A DNA stretch of 13,057 nucleotides, taken from positions 1-13,057 of the forward strand of contig CALXON010000131.1 in NCBI GenBank assembly GCA_944389985.1, read 5' to 3'. The stretch comes from an uncultured Spirochaetaceae bacterium. GTDB lineage: Bacteria; Spirochaetota; Spirochaetia; Sphaerochaetales; Sphaerochaetaceae. The notes beneath the pieces were generated by a model. That model saw only the letters and a list, made by a program, of their open reading frames with translations. It was not told where the DNA came from and searched no databases. Positions 1-6,325 of the stretch are shown here, piece by piece (positions within the stretch are counted from its first letter, which is position 1; each line of letters begins with the position of its first letter). Made by a program: the position numbers and the translations under genes.

Positions 1-585
1 ATCACAAGGGAGAGAGGAAGGATCATGCAGGAAGCTGTCACAGGCACTGATACAGCGATGGATGCCGTCCTCAAGCTTGATGACAGTACTGTAGAGAGAC
101 TCTCAGCCCTCGTTCCGGATGTATACCCGGTAAACTACAATGCTCCGGGACAGGTGGTGGTCTCCGCGCTCTCCTCCTCTCTTCCGGCATTCGAGGAGAA
201 GGTGAAGGAGGCTGGCGGGCGGACGATGAGACTCCGTGTGTCAGGCGGTTTCCACTCTCCCTTCATGAATGAAGCCTCAGTAATTTTCAGGAAAACACTG
301 GAAAGCTATGAGTTCGGAAGTCCCACGGTACCTGTCTGGTCCAATGTGACCGGTCTTGTATATGGAAGCGAGATGAAGGACACTCTCGCAGCCCAGATGA
401 GATCACCTGTGAGATGGACCGACACGATCAGGAACATGATCAGCGGAGGAACCGATACATTCATCGAGATAGGTCCGGGAACCACGCTGACAGGTCTCAT
501 AAAGAGAATCGACAGCAGTGTCAGGACATTCAATGCGGGAACTGTGGAGGATATCAGGAAGCTGAAGGAGGCGTTCGGATGCTGA
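1..585 (+). CDS. fabD: Malonyl-CoA:ACP transacylase FabD, 3' part (5' end outside window)
   Basis: Transfers malonyl from malonyl-CoA to acyl carrier protein, making the extender unit for fatty acid elongation in the cytosol. The reading frame is open from base 1, with the residues before the first Met (position 25) reading TRERGRI and then MQEAV. That matches the interior of FabD (E. coli has a GKFMQEAV-like stretch about two thirds of the way to the active-site His), so the Met is internal and the gene is cut by the window edge. About 194 residues are visible of a usual length near 300-310. The missing part carries GQGxQ and the nucleophile GHSxGE. Visible features are the PVNYNAPGQVVVSA segment, the catalytic His at 253-255 in GGFHSPFM, the PVxWTDTI segment, and the C-terminal IGPGTTLTGLIKRI. 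fabG begins 7 bases before its stop, so the two are translationally coupled. Identity is secure. Confidence 0.95.
   Translation: MTRERGRIMQEAVTGTDTAMDAVLKLDDSTVERLSALVPDVYPVNYNAPGQVVVSALSSSLPAFEEKVKEAGGRTMRLRVSGGFHSPFMNEASVIFRKTLESYEFGSPTVPVWSNVTGLVYGSEMKDTLAAQMRSPVRWTDTIRNMISGGTDTFIEIGPGTTLTGLIKRIDSSVRTFNAGTVEDIRKLKEAFGC
565..571 (+). promoter_or_regulatory. Shine-Dalgarno of fabG
   Basis: AAGGAGG lies inside the end of fabD, 7 bases before the ATG at 579. It fixes the fabG start. The same frame is open further upstream to an ATG at 414, but that extension is an out-of-frame reading of fabD. Confidence 0.75.
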
Positions 586-1307
586 AGGGATCACTTGCGG
601 TCATAACAGGCGGCTCAAGGGGAATAGGCAGTGCCATAGCCCTCCGCCTTGCCTCGATGGGCATGGATACAGCGATCATCTACGCCGGAAACAGTCAGGC
701 TGCGGAGAGCACTGCGGAGAAGTGCCGTGAGTATGGTGTGAGATCCGAGATCTACAGATGCGATGTCTCATCCTCTGCAGATGTAAAGGCAACAATACAG
801 AACATCAGGAAGGACTTCTCAACCATCTCGGTGCTTGTGAACAACGCAGGCATCACCAGAGATGGACTGATCGCGATGATGAGTGAGGATGCGTGGGACA
901 GTGTCATGGACACTAACCTCAAGGGCGCTTACCTCATGATAAAGGCCACCGCTCCACTTCTGATGAAGAGCGGAGAGGGCAGAATAGTGAATATCAGCTC
1001 GGTATCAGGGCTGATGGGAAACGCCGGACAGGCGAATTACTCCGCATCGAAAGCGGGAATCGTTGGACTGACGAAGGCCGTGGCAAGGGAACTTGCCCCA
1101 AGGGGTGTGACATGCAATGCGATCGCACCGGGCTTCATCAGGACTGACATGACAAAGGAAATCGGAGAGGACAATCCGCTTCTCAGTTCCATTCCTCTGG
1201 GACGGATCGGAGAGGTCGGGGATATAGCATCGGCAGCCGCATTCCTCATCACATCCCCATATATCACAGGGGAAGTGATCAGGGTTGACGGCGGACTGGC
1301 AATGTGA
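579..1307 (+). CDS. fabG: 3-oxoacyl-[ACP] reductase FabG
   Basis: NADPH-dependent reduction of 3-oxoacyl-ACP to 3-hydroxyacyl-ACP, the first reductive step of FASII elongation. The 242-residue product is a classical short-chain dehydrogenase of normal FabG length. It shows the nucleotide-binding TGGSRGIG at residues 10-17, NNAG at 88-91, Asn113 in DTNLKGAY, catalytic Ser141 in NISSVSG, and Tyr154/Lys158 in YSASK. The PGFIRTDMT and C-terminal VDGGLAM segments are also typical of FabG. The ATG at 579 was chosen because it has AAGGAGG 7 bases upstream and gives the family N-terminus MLKGSLAVITGG. It overlaps the fabD stop by 7 bases. Other SDR enzymes share these motifs, but the position between fabD and fabF makes FabG very likely. 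Confidence 0.97.
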   Translation: MLKGSLAVITGGSRGIGSAIALRLASMGMDTAIIYAGNSQAAESTAEKCREYGVRSEIYRCDVSSSADVKATIQNIRKDFSTISVLVNNAGITRDGLIAMMSEDAWDSVMDTNLKGAYLMIKATAPLLMKSGEGRIVNISSVSGLMGNAGQANYSASKAGIVGLTKAVARELAPRGVTCNAIAPGFIRTDMTKEIGEDNPLLSSIPLGRIGEVGDIASAAAFLITSPYITGEVIRVDGGLAM

Positions 1308-1310
1308 GGT
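1305..1310 (+). promoter_or_regulatory. Shine-Dalgarno deciding the fabF start
   Basis: TGAGGT, part of the anti-SD complement GGAGGTGA, overlaps the fabG stop codon and ends 5 bases before the ATG at 1316. A GTG at 1304, 4 bases into the fabG stop, is an in-frame alternative but has only a weak purine stretch ahead of it. Confidence 0.5.
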
Positions 1311-1315
1311 TGAAC

Positions 1316-2551
1316 ATGGAAGGAAGACGTGTTGTTGTTACAGGCATGGGGACCATCAGTCCCGTCGGAAACAACGTAGGAGATGCATGGTCGAGTCTCG
1401 TGAACGGACGCTCAGGCATCGGACACATTACATATTTCAATACAGATGAGTACAAGGCGAAGCTGGATGCGGAGGTAAAGGACTTCAATCCGCGTGACTG
1501 GATGGAGAAGGCCGAAGTGCTGAGGACTGACAGGAATGTCCAGTACGCCATCGCGGCAGCCCAGCAGGCAGTGACGGAAAGCGGTATAGAGGGAACGGTC
1601 GATCCAGAACGCTTCGCAGTCTATTTCGGAAGCGGTATCGGTGGCATAGGGACATTCACGACGGAGATGAGGAAACTCATAGACCGCGGTCCCGGAAGGG
1701 TATCTCCCTACTTCGTTCCGATGATGATAGCCAACATGGCCGCAGGAATGATAGCGATAAGATTCGGATGCAAGGGTGCTGCCCTCCCCGCTGTCACTGC
1801 ATGTGCTTCAGGTTCAAACGCGATCGGAGAGGCACTGAGGGTGATCCGCCACGGCTATGCCGATGCCGTTATAACAGGAGGCACAGAGGCCGCGATCGCA
1901 GAACCGGGAGTCGCAGGATTCCAGAACATGCAGGCGCTCTCAGTCTCGACAGATCCTGATGCGGCATCACTCCCGTTCGACAGAAGAAGGGCAGGATTCG
2001 TGATCGGAGAAGGAGCTGCGGCACTTGTGCTTGAGGAGTATGAGAGAGCGAAGAGACGCGGTGCCCATATCTACGGCGAGGTCGTAGGCTATGGCTCGAC
2101 ATGTGACGCTTATCATATGACTGCTCCGTCTCCTGATGCCGACGGTGGAATGAGAGCGATTTCCGAGGCACTCTGTGAGGCCGGATGGAAAGAAGGAGAA
2201 CGAGTCTACATCAACGCACATGGTACAGGCACTCCGCTCAATGACAAAGGTGAGACCATCGCCATCAAGAAGGCCATGGGAGAGGAAAATGCCAGAAAGG
2301 CCATGATCAGCTCATCGAAGTCCATGACAGGACATATGCTGGGTGCTGCCGGAGCATTCGAGGCTATTGTCTCTCTCAAGACACTTGAGACGGGAATCGT
2401 CACTCCGACGATAAATCTTCTGGAACCGGATCCGGAGTGTGATCTCGACTATGTTCCGCTTGAGGCAAGGTATGCGGAGATCGATCTGGCGCTCTCGTCC
2501 TCGCTCGGATTCGGCGGACACAATGCTGTTCTCGCTTTCAGGAGGGTATGA
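1316..2551 (+). CDS. fabF: Beta-ketoacyl-[ACP] synthase II FabF
   Basis: Condenses malonyl-ACP with acyl-ACP, releasing CO2, in each elongation cycle. The 411-residue product has near full family length (E. coli 413) and the Cys-His-His active site with nearly E. coli numbering: Cys163 in TACASGSN, His302 in NAHGTGTP, Lys335 and His340 in SKSMTGHMLGAAG. The gatekeeper Phe399 lies in GFGGHN and Ile108 in GSGIGG. The start MEGRRVVVTGMG matches the family's usual MxRRVVVTGxG. An upstream GTG at 1304 would add four residues (VRLN) and overlap the fabG stop; ATG 1316 has the better ribosome site. The His-His pair and the context mark it as FabF rather than FabH, which has His-Asn. The gene ends in TGATG with accB. 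Confidence 0.97.
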   Translation: MEGRRVVVTGMGTISPVGNNVGDAWSSLVNGRSGIGHITYFNTDEYKAKLDAEVKDFNPRDWMEKAEVLRTDRNVQYAIAAAQQAVTESGIEGTVDPERFAVYFGSGIGGIGTFTTEMRKLIDRGPGRVSPYFVPMMIANMAAGMIAIRFGCKGAALPAVTACASGSNAIGEALRVIRHGYADAVITGGTEAAIAEPGVAGFQNMQALSVSTDPDAASLPFDRRRAGFVIGEGAAALVLEEYERAKRRGAHIYGEVVGYGSTCDAYHMTAPSPDADGGMRAISEALCEAGWKEGERVYINAHGTGTPLNDKGETIAIKKAMGEENARKAMISSSKSMTGHMLGAAGAFEAIVSLKTLETGIVTPTINLLEPDPECDLDYVPLEARYAEIDLALSSSLGFGGHNAVLAFRRV

Positions 2552-2970
2552 TGACAGAGGATTCAATCAGGAAATACGCTACGCTGATGAAGGAGCTCGA
2601 GCTCACGGGACTCGAGGTTAATGAGGACGGATGCACCGTAAGGCTTGAACGCGGTCAGGCGAATGCCGTTGTGACTCCTGTTGCCGTCTCTCCGGAGAAA
2701 GATACAGACACAGCCCCGGCAGACGATACCGGTGACATACTCACCTCCCCGATGGTAGGTGTCTTCTACACCTCCCCTGCCGAGAATGCCGAGCCGTATG
2801 TCACGGAAGGGAAGAAGGTCAGGAAAGGAGATGTGCTCTGTCTCATAGAGGCGATGAAGCTCATGAATGAGATCACGGCAGAGTATGACGGCATTGTCGA
2901 GGAAGTACTGGAGAGGAATGCCTCCGTTGTGGGTTTCGGTACCCCGCTCTTCAGGATCAGGAGGGTGTGA
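2551..2970 (+). CDS. accB: Biotin carboxyl carrier protein of acetyl-CoA carboxylase AccB
   Basis: Carries the biotin that shuttles the carboxyl group from AccC to the AccAD carboxyltransferase. The 139-residue protein has an N-terminal helical part (about 1-40), a short Ala/Pro/Asp-rich linker (about 41-62) and a C-terminal biotinyl domain with the invariant EAMKLMNEI, in which Lys103 is the biotinylation site. The SPMVGVFYTSPAENAEPYV stretch is typical of bacterial BCCP. ATG codons stand at 2548 and 2551. AGGAGG at 2540-2545 is only 2 bases from the first but 5 from the second, so 2551 is preferred, and this gives the same TGATG junction as fabZ. The linker is short compared with the E. coli protein. 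The BirA-type ligase needed to attach biotin is not in the window. Confidence 0.96.
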   Translation: MTEDSIRKYATLMKELELTGLEVNEDGCTVRLERGQANAVVTPVAVSPEKDTDTAPADDTGDILTSPMVGVFYTSPAENAEPYVTEGKKVRKGDVLCLIEAMKLMNEITAEYDGIVEEVLERNASVVGFGTPLFRIRRV

Positions 2971-3410
2971 TGGACAGGAAGGAGATAGAGAACCTGCTCC
3001 CTCACAGGAACAGCATGCTGCTGCTCGATGAGGCTGTGAGATGCGGGGATGAGGCTGAGGGACTGTACAGGGTGAAAGGAACGGAGTTCTTCCTTGACGG
3101 TCATTTCCCAGGCTCCCCCATCGTTCCCGGTGTCATTCTCTGTGAGATAATCGCACAGACGGCATGCGTGCTCCTCGACGGAAAGCTTGAGGAAGGCATG
3201 ATCCCTGTATACGCAGGTCTGGACAAGGTACGTTTCAGATCTCCCGTCTTCCCCGGAGATGAATTCAGGACGAAGTGCAGGATAACGAAGTCAAAAGGAC
3301 CTTTCTTCTTCTGTGAGGGAGAGGGATACGCCGGTGACAGGCTTGCAGTATCCGCATCATTCTCGTTCGCAATAGCGGCAAAGGATCAGATATGTTCTCA
3401 AAAATCCTGA
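2970..3410 (+). CDS. fabZ: 3-hydroxyacyl-[ACP] dehydratase FabZ
   Basis: Removes water from 3-hydroxyacyl-ACP to give trans-2-enoyl-ACP in FASII. The 146-residue hot-dog-fold protein has the family signature GHFPGSPIVPGVILCE with catalytic His45 and Glu59, spaced 14 residues apart as expected, followed by IAQTAC. The N-terminal LLPHRNSMLLLDE is also typical. The ATG at 2970 overlaps the accB stop by one base (TGATG) and has AGGAGG at 2959-2964, 5 bases away; a GTG at 2967 is a less likely start. FabZ dehydrates but does not isomerise, so unsaturated fatty acid synthesis would need another enzyme, which is not visible here. The gene end overlaps accC by 19 bases. Confidence 0.97.
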   Translation: MDRKEIENLLPHRNSMLLLDEAVRCGDEAEGLYRVKGTEFFLDGHFPGSPIVPGVILCEIIAQTACVLLDGKLEEGMIPVYAGLDKVRFRSPVFPGDEFRTKCRITKSKGPFFFCEGEGYAGDRLAVSASFSFAIAAKDQICSQKS

Positions 3411-4699
3411 TCGCGAACCGCGGAGAGATAGCTGTCAGGATCATCAGGGCATGCAGGGAGATGGGCATAAAGACCGTTGCCGTGTACTCGGAAGCGGACA
3501 GCGCATCACTTCCAAGAGCGCTTGCAGATGAGAGCATCTGTATCGGAGACTCTCCCGCATCTGAAAGCTATCTGAATGTGGACAGGATCATCAGTGCGGC
3601 TCTGGCCCTGAAGGCAGGAGCCATCCATCCGGGATACGGATTCCTGTCGGAGAACGCTGAATTCGCCTCCGAATGCAGGAAGAACGGCATCGCATTCATC
3701 GGGCCTGATGCTGATACGATGATGAGGCTTTCAGACAAGTCAGAGATAAAGAAGCTGGCAGCTGAGGCAGGTCTCCCGGTCATTCCGGGAACAGGAGTGC
3801 TTGAAAGTGTTGATGAGGCACTCTCTGAAGCGGAGAACATCGGCTACCCTGTCATGCTCAAGGCCAGATCCGGAGGCGGCGGCCGCGGCATAAGACCGGC
3901 ATACACTCCAGAAGAACTCAGGGAGGCGTTCCCTGTGGCAGTGAAGGAAAGCGAGGTATCTTTCGGGGACGGAGGCGTATACCTTGAGAAATGCATAGAG
4001 AGGGCAAGACACATAGAGGTCCAGATACTCTCAGATGAGTTCGGCAATGTGATAGCTCTGGGCGAGCGTGACTGTTCAATACAGGAACGTCACCAGAAAC
4101 TCCTCGAGGAGTCCCCTTCCCCCGGACTCGACAAATCCGTCAGGAAGGAACTTCTCCGTTCCACAGAGGAAGCGGTGAGGAGAATCGGATACACAGGAGC
4201 AGGAACGCTTGAGTTCCTTCTCGATGAGAACGGACAGTACTACTTCATGGAGATGAATCTGAGGCTTCAGGTAGAGCATGGTGTGACGGAGATCCTCACA
4301 GGCATTGACCTCGTTAAATGGCAGATCAGGATAGCTGCAGGCATTCCGATCTCGTTCACACACGATGATGTGAGACTCCAGGGCTCTGCCATCGAATGCA
4401 GGATCAACGCCAGGTCATCAGGAACGGTGAGAAGGATACACATTCCGGGAGGACCTTTCGTCAGGTTCGACACATATCTGGAACCGGGAACGGATATACC
4501 TCCTTACTACGATCCTCTCGTGGGAAAACTCATCGTCTACACGAAGACCAGAGAGGAGTCCATAAGGAAGATGAGGGCATACCTCTCTGAGCTGCTGATA
4601 GAGGGAATCGACACGAACATCGTGGAGGAGCTGAGGATAATAAGTGACTCACGGTTCGTCTCCGGTGATTACAGTACCGGTTTCATGGAAGGCAGATGA
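3392..4699 (+). CDS. accC: Biotin carboxylase subunit of acetyl-CoA carboxylase AccC
   Basis: ATP-dependent carboxylation of the biotin on AccB, the first half-reaction of acetyl-CoA carboxylase. The 435 residues (E. coli 449) hold the N-terminal domain starting FSKILIANRGEIAVRI, the ATP-grasp with Lys116, Lys157 and the glycine-rich GGGGRG (161-166), HIEVQ at 207-211, ERDCSIQERHQK, the metal and substrate site MEMN with Glu287, Asn289, Arg291 and Glu295, and Arg337 in ECRINA. All the catalytic positions I can align are kept, but usually invariant neighbours differ: NTR is NLR, EHPVTE is EHGVTE, and the RINAEDP region reads RINARSSG. The start has AAAGGA about 6 bases upstream and overlaps fabZ by 19 bases. 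Pyruvate or propionyl-CoA carboxylase subunits look similar; the operon makes AccC the clear choice. Confidence 0.95.
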   Translation: MFSKILIANRGEIAVRIIRACREMGIKTVAVYSEADSASLPRALADESICIGDSPASESYLNVDRIISAALALKAGAIHPGYGFLSENAEFASECRKNGIAFIGPDADTMMRLSDKSEIKKLAAEAGLPVIPGTGVLESVDEALSEAENIGYPVMLKARSGGGGRGIRPAYTPEELREAFPVAVKESEVSFGDGGVYLEKCIERARHIEVQILSDEFGNVIALGERDCSIQERHQKLLEESPSPGLDKSVRKELLRSTEEAVRRIGYTGAGTLEFLLDENGQYYFMEMNLRLQVEHGVTEILTGIDLVKWQIRIAAGIPISFTHDDVRLQGSAIECRINARSSGTVRRIHIPGGPFVRFDTYLEPGTDIPPYYDPLVGKLIVYTKTREESIRKMRAYLSELLIEGIDTNIVEELRIISDSRFVSGDYSTGFMEGR

Positions 4700-5541
4700 T
4701 GCTGAATTTCGAACACAAAGCTGTCAATGAACTTGAGAAGGAGGGACGGTCCGCAGCTCCGCTCTTCGGAGAAGCAGAGGTCGTATGCCCCAACTGTCAC
4801 CGGACACTGAAGGAAAGTCAGGCGGAGGAGATGATGATGACATGCCTCTGCGGCCACCACTTCAGGATCGGGGCGAGAAAGCGCATCGGATACATGACCG
4901 ATGAGAACTCCTTCCAGGAGCTCTTTGAGGATATCGTCTCCACAGATCCCCTCTCCTTCCCCGGTTACAGAGACAAGCTGACAAAGGCTCGTTCCATGAG
5001 CGGGGAGAAAGAGGCTGTCCTGACAGGCACCGCGTCAATAAACGGAGTGAGTGCCGATATTTTCGTAATGGATCCGGGGTTCATGATGGGCTCCATGGGA
5101 GCTGGAACGGGAGAGAAGATCACAAGGCTCTTCGAGCATGCCATGGAACACGGGCTTCCTGTTGTCGGATGGACGGTGTCAGGAGGTGCCAGAATGCAGG
5201 AAGGACTTCTATCCCTGATGCAGATGGCGAAGACAAGCGGAGCTGTCAGAAGACACTCAGACAGAGGACTGCTGTATCTGACAGTGCTTACAGATCCCAC
5301 GACAGGAGGAGTGACGGCATCATTCGCGATGGAGGGGGACATCATACTGGCAGAGCCCGGTGCGACAATAGGATTCGCAGGAAAGAGAGTCATCGAGGAG
5401 ACTGTCAGACAGCAGCTTCCCAAGGGATTCCAGACCTCCGAATCGATACTTGAGCACGGCTTTGCCGACATGATCGTGAGAAGGTCCGAGGAGAAGGAGA
5501 TCATATCCCGGCTCCTGCGACTGCACGGATACGGAAGATAA
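4699..5541 (+). CDS. accD: Acetyl-CoA carboxylase carboxyltransferase subunit beta AccD
   Basis: With AccA, moves the carboxyl group from carboxybiotin to acetyl-CoA to form malonyl-CoA. The 280-residue protein has an N-terminal zinc ribbon and a crotonase-like carboxyltransferase fold: MDPGFMMGSMGAGTGEK at about 124-140, SGGARMQEG at 161-169, DPTTGG at 199-204, and IGFAGKRVIEET. The cysteines are Cys30-x2-Cys33-x15-Cys49-x-Cys51. The usual pattern is C-x2-C-x15-C-x2-C, so one residue is missing before the fourth Cys, although the following HHFR motif is normal. ATG 4699 overlaps the accC stop by one base; ATG at 4696 is also in frame but closer to the weak GGAAGG ribosome site. The gene ends with TAA one base before accA. 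Confidence 0.95.
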   Translation: MLNFEHKAVNELEKEGRSAAPLFGEAEVVCPNCHRTLKESQAEEMMMTCLCGHHFRIGARKRIGYMTDENSFQELFEDIVSTDPLSFPGYRDKLTKARSMSGEKEAVLTGTASINGVSADIFVMDPGFMMGSMGAGTGEKITRLFEHAMEHGLPVVGWTVSGGARMQEGLLSLMQMAKTSGAVRRHSDRGLLYLTVLTDPTTGGVTASFAMEGDIILAEPGATIGFAGKRVIEETVRQQLPKGFQTSESILEHGFADMIVRRSEEKEIISRLLRLHGYGR

Positions 5542-5542
5542 C

Positions 5543-6325
5543 ATGACTGGAAATGCATATGAACGTGTGAGGACGGCCCGTATGACATCGCGGCCGACCT
5601 CCGCAGATTACATATATTCAATATTCACAGACTTCACCGAGCTGCATGGCGACAGGAGATTCGGTGACGACAAGGCTGTGATCGGGGGAATAGCATGGCT
5701 TGAGGATATTCCTGTGACTGTCATCGGAATAGAGAAAGGCCATGACACAGCAGAGCGTATGGAAAGGTCTTTCGGAGCACCTGAGCCGGAAGGATACAGG
5801 AAAGCGCTCAGACTGATGAGACAGGCGGAGAAGTTTAAGAGACCTGTCATAACCTTTGTCGACACATCCGGAGCCTACTGCGGAATCGAAGCGGAGGAAC
5901 GCGGGCAGGGCGCTGCGATAGCCGAGAACCTGATGGAGATGAGTGCGCTCACGGTCCCTGTGATCTCCATCCTCATCGGCGAGGGAGGAAGCGGAGGCGC
6001 TCTTGCTCTCGCTGTCTCTGACAGGGTCTGGATGCTTGAGAACGCTGTCTATTCGGTAATCTCCCCGGAAGGCTGTGCAAGCATACTCTGGAGGGATACG
6101 GCAAAGGCTGCTGAGGCTGCAGCGGCACTCTGTCTCACAGCCCAGGATGCATTGTCGCTGGGAATCGCGGAGAAGGTCATAAGCGAGGACAGACTTGGAA
6201 CGGATGCGTTCTACACATCGCTCAGGAATGACATCGTGAGGGAGATCAGGGCTCTAATGGAAGCCGGAGATCTCAGGGAAAACCGCTACATGCGTTTCCG
6301 CTCATTCGGAGGGTACCAGTCATGA
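5543..6325 (+). CDS. accA: Acetyl-CoA carboxylase carboxyltransferase subunit alpha AccA
   Basis: Partner of AccD in the carboxyltransferase, binding carboxybiotin. The 260-residue length is close to that of the short Bacillota AccA (about 255-260 in streptococci), lacking most of the N-terminal extension of the 319-residue E. coli protein. Motifs in order: FTELHGDRRFGDDKAVIGG (31-49), GYRKALRLM, VDTSGAYCGIEAEERGQ (107-122), the oxyanion-forming GEGGSGGALA (147-156), VWMLENAVYSVISPEG and ILWRDTAKAAEAA. Two positions differ from the usual DTPGAYPG, reading DTSGAYCG (Ser109 and Cys113). The start follows the accD stop by one base, with GGAAG upstream. The gene overlaps the following acyl-CoA synthetase by ATGA. 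Confidence 0.96.
   Translation: MTGNAYERVRTARMTSRPTSADYIYSIFTDFTELHGDRRFGDDKAVIGGIAWLEDIPVTVIGIEKGHDTAERMERSFGAPEPEGYRKALRLMRQAEKFKRPVITFVDTSGAYCGIEAEERGQGAAIAENLMEMSALTVPVISILIGEGGSGGALALAVSDRVWMLENAVYSVISPEGCASILWRDTAKAAEAAAALCLTAQDALSLGIAEKVISEDRLGTDAFYTSLRNDIVREIRALMEAGDLRENRYMRFRSFGGYQS

Noticed and set aside
414..578. Upstream extension of the fabG reading frame to ATG 414
   Set aside because: It is an out-of-frame reading of the conserved FabD C-terminus, and the SD and family N-terminus both point to ATG 579.
4965..5621. Long minus-strand ORF (218 codons) opposite accD
   Set aside because: It is Ser/Pro-rich shadow coding of a well-conserved gene and shows no recognisable domain.
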